A stretch of DNA of 64,000 bases, taken from positions 36,319 through 100,318 of the forward strand of contig NZ_CABUAN010000003.1 in assembly GCF_902489635.1 (NCBI RefSeq), read 5' to 3'. A model generated the notes under the pieces. The model did no database searches, had not been told where the DNA came from, and saw only the letters and a program-made list of their open reading frames with translations. Position 1 is the first letter of the stretch; the number at the start of each line of letters is the position of its first letter. This document shows, piece after piece, positions 50,855-59,960 of the stretch. Origin of the DNA: an uncultured Porphyromonas sp. (lineage in GTDB: Bacteria > Bacteroidota > Bacteroidia > Bacteroidales > Porphyromonadaceae). Position numbers and translations under genes: made by a program.

Positions 50855-53584
50855 ATGAAGAACAAGAAGAGAATCTACACCTTTGGCAATGGAAGTGCTG
50901 AGGGTAATGCTCAGATGAGAGATCTACTTGGCGGTAAGGGTGCTAACCTTGCGGAGATGAACCGCATAGGTGTGCCTGTACCTCCCGGATTTACTATTTC
51001 GACTGAGGTATGTACAGAATATTATGAGCGTGGCCGTGAGGCTGTTGTCGCTGACCTCAAGGATGACTTGATGGCTGCCGTCAAGCATATCGAGACTATC
51101 ATGGGCTTTAAGTTTGGCGATGTAGAGAATCCTCTTCTCGTCTCTGTCCGCTCGGGCAGTAGAGCCTCCATGCCTGGTATGATGGACACGATCCTCAACC
51201 TCGGTCTCAACGATACGGTTGTCGATGGCTTGGCACGTAAGAGTGGCAACGAGCGCTTCGCTTGGGACTCTTACCGCCGCTTCGTGCAGATGTATGGCGA
51301 TGTTGTACTCGGCATGAAGCCTGTCAATAAGGACGATATTGACCCCTTTGAGGCAATCATCGAGGAGGTCAAGAAGGAGGCTGGCGTCAAGCTCGACAAC
51401 GAGCTAACGACAGACCACCTCAAGGATCTCGTCAAGCGCTTCAAGGCAGCCGTCATGAAGGCTACGGGTCACGACTTCCCCACTGATCCATACGAGCAGC
51501 TGTGGGGCGCTATCATGGCGGTCTTTGGCTCATGGATGAATGATCGTGCGATCCTCTACCGTAAGATGGAGGGTATACCCGATGATTGGGGTACAGCCGT
51601 AAACGTCCAGGCGATGGTCTTCGGTAATATGGGCGATACCTCCGCTACGGGTGTGGCTTTCACTCGTGATGCGGCTACAGGCGAAAACCTCTTCAACGGT
51701 GAGTACCTAGTCAATGCGCAGGGCGAGGATGTCGTCGCTGGTATCCGTACGCCTCAAGAAATTACAATAGAAGGCTCTCGTCGCTGGGCTGAGCGCGCTG
51801 GTATCGACGAGGCAACTCGCAAGGCTCAGTACCCCTCTATGGAGGAGACCTTCCCCGATATTTATGCTGAGTTGAATGGGATACAGCATAAGCTGGAGCA
51901 GCACTATCACGATATGCAGGACCTAGAGTTCACCGTACAGGAGGGTAAGCTCTGGCTCCTCCAGACACGTAATGGTAAGCGGACGGGTCAGGCAATGGTC
52001 AAGATCGCTATGGATCTACTCCGTGACAAGCAGATTTCCGAGGAGGAGGCTCTGCTCCGTGTCGAGCCAGCTAAGCTCGATGAACTACTGCACCCAGTCT
52101 TTGACAAGAAAGCCTTAAAGTCTGCAAAGGTATTGACCAAGGGACTGCCCGCTTCTCCAGGCGCAGCTACGGGACAGATCGTTTTCTTTGCTGATGATGC
52201 TGCTAACTGGCACGAGCAGGGTAAGGAGGTGATTATGGTACGCATCGAGACCTCTCCAGAGGATCTCGCTGGTATGAGCGTGGCACAGGGTATCCTCACG
52301 GCACGTGGTGGTATGACCTCACACGCAGCTGTCGTGGCTCGTGGTATGGGTAAGTGCTGTATCACGGGTGCTGGTGGGCTCATTGTCGACTACAAGGCTC
52401 GTACCGTAACCATCGATGATAAGGTACTCCGCGAGGGAGACTTCATCTCGATCAACGGCTCTACGGGTGAGATCTATGAGGGTCAGGTCGAGACCATCGC
52501 TGCTGAGATGGATGCTGACTTCCGCCAGCTGATGGAGCTAGCTGACAAGCACTCTAAGCTCGCTGTACGTACCAACGCTGATACGCCTCATGATGCTGCT
52601 ACGGCACGTAACTTTGGTGCTGTCGGTATTGGTCTCTGCCGTACGGAGCACATGTTCTTTGAGGACAACAAGATCAAGGCAATGCGTGAGATGATCCTCG
52701 CTACAGACACGGAGGGTCGTCGCAAGGCTTTGGCAAAGCTCCTCCCGATCCAGACTGAGGACTTTAAGGGTATCTTCCGTGCTATGAAGGGGCTTCCCGT
52801 CACCGTGCGTCTACTAGATCCTCCTCTTCACGAGTTTGTACCTCAGACGGAGGCTGGTCAGGTAGAGCTGGCGAAGGCTATGGGCGTCGAGCCTAAGTTC
52901 GTTCACGATCGTGTCGAGCAGCTCCACGAGCTGAACCCAATGCTCGGACACCGTGGCTGCCGTCTAGGCAACACCTATCCCGAGATCACCGAGATGCAGA
53001 CTCGTGCCATCCTGGGTGCTTGCCTCGAACTCAAGAAGGAGGGCGTCGAGACGCATCCTGAGATCATGGTGCCACTCGTTGGTGTCGTCGAGGAGTTTAA
53101 GCAGCAAGCTCGTGTGATCCGTGAGGCAGCTGAGGCTCTCTTTAAGGAGCAGGGTGATCGCATTGACTTCCACATAGGTACTATGATCGAGGTGCCACGT
53201 GCAGCTCTGACCGCCGACGAGATCGCTAAGGAGGCAGACTTCTTCTCTTTCGGTACGAACGACCTCACGCAGATGACCTTCGGATACTCTCGTGACGATG
53301 TCAATACCTTCCTACCTATCTATCTAGACAAGAAGATCCTTAAGGTGGACCCCTTCCAGCAGTTGGATCAGAGGGGTGTGGGTCAGTTGGTACAAATGGG
53401 AGCCGAAAAGGGTCGCTCCGCGAAGCCTACGATCAAGCTCGGCATCTGTGGTGAGCATGGTGGTGATCCCTCATCAGTAGAGTTCTGCCACCGTGTAGGG
53501 CTCAACTACGTGAGCTGCTCGCCCTTCCGTGTGCCTATCGCACGCCTCGCAGCAGCTCGTGCCGCAGTCGAGGATAAGAAGTAA
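50855..53584 (+). CDS. ppdK: Pyruvate, phosphate dikinase
   Basis: This 909-residue enzyme interconverts pyruvate, ATP and phosphate with PEP, AMP and diphosphate. It is central to pyruvate/PEP flux in anaerobes that use pyrophosphate-based glycolysis. The N-terminal ATP-grasp part begins VYTFGNG-like (IYTFGNGSAEGN, LLGGKGANLAEM). The swivelling domain has the phospho-histidine in GGMTSHAAVVARGMG, at His490. The C-terminal PEP-binding barrel has GLCRTEHMFF, MLGHRGCRLG and FGTNDLTQMTFGYSRDD. The frame is open upstream through the tRNA, but the ATG at 50855 starts the family-typical N-terminus and follows the promoter. Confidence 0.97.
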   Translation: MKNKKRIYTFGNGSAEGNAQMRDLLGGKGANLAEMNRIGVPVPPGFTISTEVCTEYYERGREAVVADLKDDLMAAVKHIETIMGFKFGDVENPLLVSVRSGSRASMPGMMDTILNLGLNDTVVDGLARKSGNERFAWDSYRRFVQMYGDVVLGMKPVNKDDIDPFEAIIEEVKKEAGVKLDNELTTDHLKDLVKRFKAAVMKATGHDFPTDPYEQLWGAIMAVFGSWMNDRAILYRKMEGIPDDWGTAVNVQAMVFGNMGDTSATGVAFTRDAATGENLFNGEYLVNAQGEDVVAGIRTPQEITIEGSRRWAERAGIDEATRKAQYPSMEETFPDIYAELNGIQHKLEQHYHDMQDLEFTVQEGKLWLLQTRNGKRTGQAMVKIAMDLLRDKQISEEEALLRVEPAKLDELLHPVFDKKALKSAKVLTKGLPASPGAATGQIVFFADDAANWHEQGKEVIMVRIETSPEDLAGMSVAQGILTARGGMTSHAAVVARGMGKCCITGAGGLIVDYKARTVTIDDKVLREGDFISINGSTGEIYEGQVETIAAEMDADFRQLMELADKHSKLAVRTNADTPHDAATARNFGAVGIGLCRTEHMFFEDNKIKAMREMILATDTEGRRKALAKLLPIQTEDFKGIFRAMKGLPVTVRLLDPPLHEFVPQTEAGQVELAKAMGVEPKFVHDRVEQLHELNPMLGHRGCRLGNTYPEITEMQTRAILGACLELKKEGVETHPEIMVPLVGVVEEFKQQARVIREAAEALFKEQGDRIDFHIGTMIEVPRAALTADEIAKEADFFSFGTNDLTQMTFGYSRDDVNTFLPIYLDKKILKVDPFQQLDQRGVGQLVQMGAEKGRSAKPTIKLGICGEHGGDPSSVEFCHRVGLNYVSCSPFRVPIARLAAARAAVEDKK

Positions 53585-53647
53585 GCAGCGCAGATGAGCA
53601 GCGCTCTCGTTGCAGAGCACTCTGTTCGCTAAGCTAACTACAATAAT

Positions 53648-53707
53648 AAAGCAACTCTCTGGAGTCGCTCCCTAGGCGGAGTCTCTGGAGAGTTGCTTTC
53701 GTTTTGT
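53648..53707 (+). terminator. Terminator of ppdK
   Basis: AAAGCAACTCTC pairs with GAGAGTTGCTTT, with inner GGAGTC-type pairing, and is followed by CGTTTTG. Confidence 0.85.
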
Positions 53708-53743
53708 GGCTCCTGACAGAGCGATTATGATGCGTCAGCCCTG
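53706..53743. mobile_element. Half copy of family B, uninterrupted at the family A insertion site
   Basis: GTGGCTCCTGACAGAGCGAT then TATGATGCGTCAGCCCTG matches the right half of the family B element at 43559-43833 without the family A insertion. The left end of the element is missing. Confidence 0.7.
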
Positions 53744-53782
53744 TTATTCTGGTGGGTTTATTGCCAGTTTGCAAAATAGTTG

Positions 53783-54039
53783 TACCTTTGCGGTGCTGAT
53801 TATTATCGAAACGAGATAACCAGAGCAAGCTTTTGACCTCACATGAGTGTCGTAGTGGTATCTGTGTCGGTGTATAAGGAGTGCGTCCACGCTCCGTCGA
53901 TAGCCTACCGACAGGTGAACGGATCCCTCGCGACAGCCCCAGAGTGACTATGTCATGATGACAGGTCTTCGTCGGGGAGCTCGAGGAGCCTGCGCCTAGG
54001 GAGATCTCCTTTTGTATTAATCCCAATCAAACTATTAGC
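53783..54039 (+). promoter_or_regulatory. Promoter and long leader of rplM-rpsI
   Basis: TACCTTTG at 53783-53790 starts a leader of about 240 bases before the GTG of rplM. The 3' part can fold (GGAGATCTCC near 54000, and CCGACAGG and GACAGGTC stretches earlier). Long leaders in this position often bind a ribosomal protein for feedback control; whether this one does is inference. Confidence 0.45.
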
Positions 54040-54495
54040 GTGAACACATTAAGCTATAAAACACAATCCGCCACCAAGGAGTCTGCTCAGAAGGAGTGGC
54101 TCGTGGTAGATGCCGAGGGGCAGCGTCTCGGACGCCTCTGCTCTATTGTTGCTAAGATACTGCGTGGCAAGTACAAGCCCTGCTTTACACCTCATGCAGA
54201 CTGCGGTGACAATGTTATCATCATCAATGCCGACAAGATCGAGCTCACTGGCAATAAGTGGGACACACCTAGCTATCTGACCTTCTCAGGCTATCCTGGA
54301 GGACAGAAGGAGTTTTCACCAAGAGACTTCCAGAAGAAGAGCTCTCGCAAGCTCTTTGAGAAGGTCCTCAAAGGTATGCTCCCCAAGAACAAGCTCGGTG
54401 CTGAGCTGCTGACGCACGTCCGGGTCTTCGATGGTCCCGACCATACTATGGAGGGTGTACAGCCCCGTAAGATCGATATCAATACACTTAAATAA
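54040..54495 (+). CDS. rplM: 50S ribosomal protein L13
   Basis: This 151-residue protein of the large subunit contains WLVVDAEGQRLGRLCSIVAK, LRGKYKPCFTPHADCGD, a GYPGG turn and a VFDGPDH C-terminal block, all as expected. The start is GTG. rpsI follows after 14 bases, the universal L13-S9 pair. Confidence 0.97.
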   Translation: MNTLSYKTQSATKESAQKEWLVVDAEGQRLGRLCSIVAKILRGKYKPCFTPHADCGDNVIIINADKIELTGNKWDTPSYLTFSGYPGGQKEFSPRDFQKKSSRKLFEKVLKGMLPKNKLGAELLTHVRVFDGPDHTMEGVQPRKIDINTLK

Positions 54496-54509
54496 ATACG
54501 CGGTAAACG

Positions 54510-54896
54510 ATGGAACAAATCAATGCTATAGGTAGACGTAAGGCTGCGGTAGCCCGCGTATATCTCACAGAGGGTTCTGGCAAGATAACGATCAATAAGA
54601 AGGATCTCGCCAACTACTTTCCCTCATCAATACTTCAGTACATTGTGAAGCAACCTCTCCTCAAGCTAGAGGTGGCTGACAAGTATGATGTTATGATCAA
54701 TCTTGTCGGCGGAGGCTTCAAGGGACAGAGCGAAGCAGCTCGTCTCGGCATCGCTCGTGCACTGATCAAGATCAACCCTGAGGACAAGGCTACGCTGCGT
54801 GCAGCAGGCTTCGTAACACGTGATCCACGTGTCGTAGAGCGTAAGAAGCCAGGACGTCCTAAGGCTCGTAAGAAATTCCAGTTCAGCAAGCGTTGA
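54510..54896 (+). CDS. rpsI: 30S ribosomal protein S9
   Basis: This 128-residue protein has the IGRRKAAVARVYL start, GGGFKGQSEAARLGIARAL in the middle and the basic tail KKPGRPKARKKFQFSKR that reaches the P-site. Co-transcribed with rplM. Confidence 0.98.
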   Translation: MEQINAIGRRKAAVARVYLTEGSGKITINKKDLANYFPSSILQYIVKQPLLKLEVADKYDVMINLVGGGFKGQSEAARLGIARALIKINPEDKATLRAAGFVTRDPRVVERKKPGRPKARKKFQFSKR

Positions 54897-55141
54897 TGGT
54901 GCTGGGGGGATGCTATCGCAGCGTGAGCGACTCATTGTGGTGCTCTTCCTGTGGTACTGCACACCCCGCACGATCTCTCGCGTTTAGTATCTAAATTGCA
55001 TCGATGGCGTACTAGAGGTTAGACTTTAGAAGTTAGAGATTAGAGGTTAGACCTTAGTTGTCTCTTGCTTCAGTCTATACAGTTGCCCTACCCTGCAATT
55101 GCTTATTTCACAAGAACGTAAACGAAAACACAAAGACTATT

Positions 55142-56035
55142 ATGTCACAAGTATCATTTGACCAGCTACTAGAGGCTGGTGCACACTTTGGCCACATGCC
55201 ACGTAAGTGGAACCCCGCTATGGCTCCCTACATCTTTATGGAGCGCAACGGCATCCACATTATCGACCTGCACAAGACTGTCGCTAAGATCGATGAGTGT
55301 GCTGAGATTATCAAGAATATGGCCAGCTCTGGCAAGAAGATCCTCTTCGTCGGCACCAAGCGTCAGGCTAAGGACGCTGTCGCAGAGCTCGCTAAGAGCG
55401 TAGGGATGCCCTACGTCACAGAGCGTTGGCCGGGTGGTATGCTCACCAACTTCCCCACGATCCGCAAGGCTGTCAAGAAGATGGCTCAGATCGACAAGAT
55501 GCGTGAGGATGGCACCTACAACAACCTCTCCAAGCGTGAGCGTCTGCAGCTCGATCGCCAGCAGGCTAAGCTAGACAAGAACCTCGGCTCTATCCGAGAC
55601 ATGAACCGTCTGCCTAACGCACTCTTCGTTGTAGACGTTATGCGTGAGCACATCGCTGTACGTGAGGCTCAGCGTCTAGGTATCCCCGTATTTGCTATCG
55701 TCGATACGAATGCTAATCCCAAGGATATCGACTACGTCATCCCAGCTAATGATGACTCTACACAAGCTATCGAGCTGATCATCTCGGCTATGTGCCAGGC
55801 TATCAACGAGGGGCAGGTAGAGTACAAGGCTATCAAGGCTGAGAAAGAGGCTGAGGAGGCTGCTGAGCTAGCACCCTCAGGACGTCGCCAGCGCACAGGT
55901 GCTCGCCGTGAGCGCATCCGCCCCACCAATGCTGAGGCAGAGCGTGAGGAGGAAGTTGCTGAGGAGGCAGCTCCCGAGACTGTAGAGGCTGAAGAGACTG
56001 CTCCAGCTAATGAGGAAGCAGCTAACCAACAATAA
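55142..56035 (+). CDS. rpsB: 30S ribosomal protein S2
   Basis: This 297-residue protein is longer than the usual ~240-250 because of an acidic Ala/Glu tail of about 55 residues after ARRERIRPT. Typical motifs are LLEAGAHFGH, RNGIHIIDLHKT, FVGTKRQAKD and ERWPGGMLTNF. The ATG at 55142 is chosen; the frame is open upstream, but the added residues are not family-like. The gap 54897-55141 contains TTAGAGATTAGAGGTTAGAC heptads and no clear -7 box. tsf follows after 11 bases. Confidence 0.97.
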   Translation: MSQVSFDQLLEAGAHFGHMPRKWNPAMAPYIFMERNGIHIIDLHKTVAKIDECAEIIKNMASSGKKILFVGTKRQAKDAVAELAKSVGMPYVTERWPGGMLTNFPTIRKAVKKMAQIDKMREDGTYNNLSKRERLQLDRQQAKLDKNLGSIRDMNRLPNALFVVDVMREHIAVREAQRLGIPVFAIVDTNANPKDIDYVIPANDDSTQAIELIISAMCQAINEGQVEYKAIKAEKEAEEAAELAPSGRRQRTGARRERIRPTNAEAEREEEVAEEAAPETVEAEETAPANEEAANQQ

Positions 56036-56046
56036 TACTATACACC

Positions 56047-56871
56047 ATGAGCGTAACAATTGAAGATATCAAGAAACTTCGTAAGATGACCGGCGCTGGT
56101 CTCTCTGACTGCAAGAATGCACTCAACGAGACTGCCGGAAACTTTGAGGAGGCTATCGAGATCATACGTGCTAAGGGTAAGGCTGTCGCTGCCAAGCGTT
56201 CTGATCGTGAGGCTGCTGAGGGCTGTGTCCTAGCAGCACACAGCAAGGGCTTTGCGGCCATCGTGTCACTCCAGTGCGAGACTGACTTTGTTGCTAAGAA
56301 CGAGGGGCACATCGCTCTCACACAGCAGATCCTAGACGCTGCTATGAAGGAGCAACCCGCCACTAAGGAGGATCTGCTTAAGCTACCTCTAGCTGATGGG
56401 CGTGCTGTCGCTGAGCATATCACCGACCGCATCGGTAGCACGGGTGAGAAGATGGAGCTGGGCAACTATGAGTTCCTCAAGGCTCCCTACACCACGTCCT
56501 ACATCCACTTCGGCAACAAGCTGGCTGCTATCGTAGCTTTCAACGAGGCTATCGATGATGAGATGGCTCGTGAGGTAGCTATGCAGGTAGCGTCTATGAA
56601 TCCAGTCGCAGTCTGCGAGAATGACGTACCAGCTCACGTCCTCGAGGAGGAGCGCAAGATCGCTATGGATCGTGCTCGTGAGAGTGGCAAGCCTGAGGCT
56701 ATCTGTGAGCGCATCGTAGAGGGCTCCATCCAGAAGTTCTACAAGGAGAATACACTCCTACACCAGCCTTTCGTACGTGACCCCAAGATGGATGTCCAGG
56801 GCTACCTGCACACTGCATCTAAGACTCTGACGGCTACAGGCTTCAAGCGTGTCAATCTAAACGAAGACTAA
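56047..56871 (+). CDS. tsf: Elongation factor Ts
   Basis: This 274-residue nucleotide-exchange factor acts on EF-Tu. The N-terminal UBA-like domain has IKKLRKMTGAGLSDCKNAL, and the TDFVAKN contact motif follows near residue 80. The dimer-like core and C-terminal FKRVNLNED are complete. Paired with rpsB as in most bacteria. A terminator lies 53 bases downstream. Confidence 0.98.
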   Translation: MSVTIEDIKKLRKMTGAGLSDCKNALNETAGNFEEAIEIIRAKGKAVAAKRSDREAAEGCVLAAHSKGFAAIVSLQCETDFVAKNEGHIALTQQILDAAMKEQPATKEDLLKLPLADGRAVAEHITDRIGSTGEKMELGNYEFLKAPYTTSYIHFGNKLAAIVAFNEAIDDEMAREVAMQVASMNPVAVCENDVPAHVLEEERKIAMDRARESGKPEAICERIVEGSIQKFYKENTLLHQPFVRDPKMDVQGYLHTASKTLTATGFKRVNLNED

Positions 56872-56923
56872 ATCAATACTGAGGATAAGTAGTCGCTTTC
56901 CGGCGGCTATGAAGCCTAATTGA

Positions 56924-56965
56924 GAAAGCCCTGTACACCTTCATGGTGTGCAGGGCTTCGTTGAT
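56924..56965 (+). terminator. Terminator between tsf and the convergent minus-strand operon
   Basis: AAGCCCTGTACACC pairs with GGTGTGCAGGGCTT over a five-base loop and is followed by CGTTGATGTT. The minus-strand side reads CTTTCTCAATT after the stem, so it probably serves both directions. Confidence 0.8.
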
Positions 56966-57011
56966 GTTAGGGGGCGCTATAGATGTTTTGCTTTCGCTTG
57001 CCTTGGTCATC

Positions 57012-58175
57012 TCAGAGAGTGCGTAGGTAGGCGAAGTGTGAGGCGGTGGTGAGATCAGTGGAGGTGAGCGGGAGAAGACCCGAGCAGAGGCATCCAGTGT
57101 CGTCTAGGGTAGGGGCATCTGCTGTGGAGAGGAGTGCTTTGGCTCGTGGTGCCGAGAGGATGCCAAAGCGGTATTGGTCGTAGCTTCCTTGAGGGACGCG
57201 CTCACGGTAGAGGTCGAGGGCGTAATGCCCCATCGTGTAGCGCAGATTGATCTCGACCCACGGGTGCAGGGCGGTACGGCTGCTGACTCCATCGGGGCGG
57301 TAGGTGAGTAGGTCGATGCCGACGGCACCACAGTAGTAAGGCGCCACCTCACGGGAGAGGTAAGCTCGGTGCTGCGCTAGAGCTTGGGTGAGTTCATTAG
57401 GATCGGAGAGGCTCTCGGTGAGTTGTCGGAGCGTCTCCTCGGGAGCTTGGCAGAGGCTCTCTAGATAGCGTCCCTGGTCGTCCGTCTCGAAGGCGCTCAG
57501 TCCGACGAACTGCACCTCGCCTGCCTCGTCTATATAGTACTCGGCACCATAGTCCTGCATCTTGTCGAGTAGAGGCTCCACGAGGAGGGTGCCGTGCCGG
57601 CGCAAGAGCTTGCGAAGCGTCTCCTCAAGTTGGCTGTCCAGCCGGTTGATGCGCCAGAGTCCTCTCCCCGAACTGCTATACGGGAGCTTCACGAGACAGG
57701 GCCCCTGGGTCAAAAGCTCTACCAACTCCTCTATCTGCGTCATCATCGCCACACGACTGCGCCACGGCACGCTACTGTACTTCGCAAAGAAGCGCGCACT
57801 AGCAGCTCTCGTCCAGCAAGGCATCAGCTCCTGGGGCAGTTCGCTGTATGTCTCTCCACCGCTCAGCCCGTACTGCTTCGCCAAGCTATGCGCCAAGCTT
57901 CGCTCGTGCCCCCATAGTATGAGTTCCAAGTTTCCGACGTTCCCTTTCGCTATATGGCTCAGCTCACGGTCGGTCAAATAGGGCGAAAGGCTTTCGCTAA
58001 AAGGGTGTACCCACCACGAGGCTCCATCTAACCACGCTGGGACCGCCCAGAGCGGAAGGCTCCAAAGGGCGGAGCGTATCTGTCTAATAAGTCGTGGAGG
58101 GGTGTAGTGGAGTGGGTCGCCAGCCTCCAGAGCGACCTCGTGGCCGATGTTGCAGACGATGAGTGGCGTGCGCAT
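57012..58175 (-). CDS. ATP-grasp-like protein of unknown substrate
   Basis: This 387-residue protein ends about 20 codons after SGLLPLTSTD. The middle shows CLVKLPYSSSGRGLWRI, like the ATP-grasp nucleotide-binding strand, then LLVEPLLDKMQDYGAEYYID. The late PWVEINLRYTMG looks like the Mg-binding E-x-N-x-R motif of ATP-grasp ligases. No partner gene reveals the substrate, so carboxylate-amine ligation is only the family expectation. The ATG at 58175 clears the RNase H gene by 19 bases; an upstream start would overlap it. It is last of the tkt operon. Confidence 0.7.
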   Translation of the reverse strand: MRTPLIVCNIGHEVALEAGDPLHYTPPRLIRQIRSALWSLPLWAVPAWLDGASWWVHPFSESLSPYLTDRELSHIAKGNVGNLELILWGHERSLAHSLAKQYGLSGGETYSELPQELMPCWTRAASARFFAKYSSVPWRSRVAMMTQIEELVELLTQGPCLVKLPYSSSGRGLWRINRLDSQLEETLRKLLRRHGTLLVEPLLDKMQDYGAEYYIDEAGEVQFVGLSAFETDDQGRYLESLCQAPEETLRQLTESLSDPNELTQALAQHRAYLSREVAPYYCGAVGIDLLTYRPDGVSSRTALHPWVEINLRYTMGHYALDLYRERVPQGSYDQYRFGILSAPRAKALLSTADAPTLDDTGCLCSGLLPLTSTDLTTASHFAYLRTL

Positions 58176-58194
58176 GGCCTCAGTGACGGCGCGG

Positions 58195-58893
58195 CTACTT
58201 ACGGCCGAAGTCTGCGGGGATCTCACCCCAAGCGACCGTGTCCCACTTCATCAGTGGTACCCGAAAGGTGTGCGTCTTCAGCCAATGTGTGGCACGCACG
58301 ATCAGTTCGTAGGTCTTAGCACTACGTGGATCCGTCGAGTCGAGCCGCGTGCGGCAACGAGCCTGCGCCACCCAGCCGAGTGCCACCTTGCTGTCGGAGT
58401 AGATAGGCAGTGGCGGGAGCTTGCCCTGCTCCATCAGCGCCAAGGCGTGCACGATGGCTAGGTACTCGCCAATGTTGTTAGTTCCCCATGGGATCACTGC
58501 CCGAAAGAGCTCCGCGTGGCTAAAGGTGTAGACGCCACGATACTCCGTCACGCCTGGATTGGACGAGCAGGCGCCATCGACCGCTATCGAGTGGTTGAGG
58601 AAACCTTTTGGTGCGACCTTGTCACCGATCAACTGATCAGGAGCTTGTGCCACACTGTGCTGCACTTGTAGCTGATTGCTCTGTGGCTTAGCGACACGAT
58701 GCTGCTGTCCCAGCTTGCGACCCTCATGGTAGCCTAGTTCGAAGGCCTCTTGCGCTTGCTCTGCCGTCGGGTAGGACTTATACTTAGCCCCTTGGAAGCC
58801 CTCGATCTGCATCTTGCAGTCTTGCCAATCATCATAGATGCCTGGCCGATAACCCTCCCATACGACGTACCACTTGCGCTGCTTGGCTGACAT
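58195..58893 (-). CDS. Ribonuclease H1 with viroplasmin-type N-terminal domain
   Basis: This 232-residue protein has an N-terminal hybrid-binding/viroplasmin domain (KWYVVWEGYRPGIYDDWQDC, FKSY-like YKSYPTAEQAQEAF). A type 1 RNase H domain follows from about residue 105 (IAVDGACSSNPG with the first catalytic Asp, NNIGEYLAIVHAL with the Glu, and IYSDSKVALGW with the second Asp). It removes RNA from RNA-DNA hybrids. This two-domain form is common in Bacteroidota. It lies 14 bases after the TPR gene. Confidence 0.93.
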   Translation of the reverse strand: MSAKQRKWYVVWEGYRPGIYDDWQDCKMQIEGFQGAKYKSYPTAEQAQEAFELGYHEGRKLGQQHRVAKPQSNQLQVQHSVAQAPDQLIGDKVAPKGFLNHSIAVDGACSSNPGVTEYRGVYTFSHAELFRAVIPWGTNNIGEYLAIVHALALMEQGKLPPLPIYSDSKVALGWVAQARCRTRLDSTDPRSAKTYELIVRATHWLKTHTFRVPLMKWDTVAWGEIPADFGRK

Positions 58894-58907
58894 AAAGCTT
58901 GTCTTTT

Positions 58908-59948
58908 CTAGTAAAAGCCACCAGCGTACAGATTGGCGAAGTTGACTTCGCCCGCCTTTGTCTCTGCATCCTCGGGAAGGTCTGCCAGCAGTTGCTGCAC
59001 TCCCTCACACTGCTCTGTGCGGTCGCACTCCTTATATAGTATAGCCGCATAGTCTAGGAGCGCACGAGTCGGCTGGGGGATCATATCTAGAGCCTGCTCC
59101 ATCTCATCGGCAGCAGCCTCCTTGCCCCGCAGCTCCTCTACAAGATGCGCCAGGTGCATGTAGCCCTCCACGTTGAAAGGATCCGTCTCTACCACCTGTC
59201 GGAAAGCCCGCTCAGCGCGCTCCTTGTCGCCCTCGTGGTAAGTGATCAAACCCTCGTAAAGGTAAGCTCGCTCCTCCTCGGGAAACTTCTCAGCCGTCTC
59301 TAGAGCAACTGCCAAAGCATCCTCCCAACGTTCCAGTGCTATCAGCACCTTCACCTTGATCAGCCAGTAAAGTGGCACTTCGTCCGTCAGCTGTAATGCT
59401 TGGTCGATGGTCGCGAGTGCTTGCTCAGACTCACTTAGAGCCAGCTGCGCCTGCGCTTTCATACGGTGTAGCTCAGCTTGCTGAGCCGTCTCCAGCTCGG
59501 TCGCCAAGGCGCGCTCAGCGTAGGCGATCGTTTCGCTGTGCTGATCCAGCCCATTCGAGACTTTGGTCGCCTCATAGAGAGCCATCGGATAGTCAGGATA
59601 AGCCTCCAGTATGGTCGTCAGCTCGGCCATCGAACCCGCTAGGTCGGGCTTGCGCTGCAAAGCCTGCGCTAGGTAAAGACGACACTCAGGATCGTCGATC
59701 TCCTCCAGCGAAGTACGCAGAGCGCGTATCGCAAAGTCCACCTCGCCTATCTTGAGTGCACGGAGCGCGTCAAACTTCAGCGTGTTCGCCTTGAGCGTGT
59801 CCGCCCTAGGTTCAGACACCTGATCAGACACCTGCTCCGTTGCTTGCTCCGCTACCTCCTGCGTGACGTCAGTTGTCTCCTGCTCGACCTCTTCGGTTGA
59901 GACAGGAGACTTTTTATTTGATTTCTTGAAGCGTGAGAATAGTCCCAT
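58908..59948 (-). CDS. TPR protein with acidic N-terminus
   Basis: This 346-residue protein has a basic start (SRFKKSNKKS), then an acidic Gln/Glu/Val/Thr-rich segment to about residue 50. Seven or eight tetratricopeptide-like helix pairs follow (for example AIRALRTSLEEIDDPECRLY, ALATIDQALQLTDEVPLYWL, AYLYEGLITYHEGDKERAER and AFRQVVETDPFNVEGYMHLA). There is no signal peptide, so it is a cytoplasmic scaffold of unknown partner. Thirteen bases separate it from tkt. Confidence 0.85.
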   Translation of the reverse strand: MGLFSRFKKSNKKSPVSTEEVEQETTDVTQEVAEQATEQVSDQVSEPRADTLKANTLKFDALRALKIGEVDFAIRALRTSLEEIDDPECRLYLAQALQRKPDLAGSMAELTTILEAYPDYPMALYEATKVSNGLDQHSETIAYAERALATELETAQQAELHRMKAQAQLALSESEQALATIDQALQLTDEVPLYWLIKVKVLIALERWEDALAVALETAEKFPEEERAYLYEGLITYHEGDKERAERAFRQVVETDPFNVEGYMHLAHLVEELRGKEAAADEMEQALDMIPQPTRALLDYAAILYKECDRTEQCEGVQQLLADLPEDAETKAGEVNFANLYAGGFY

Positions 59949-59960
59949 AGCTCTTGTTCC

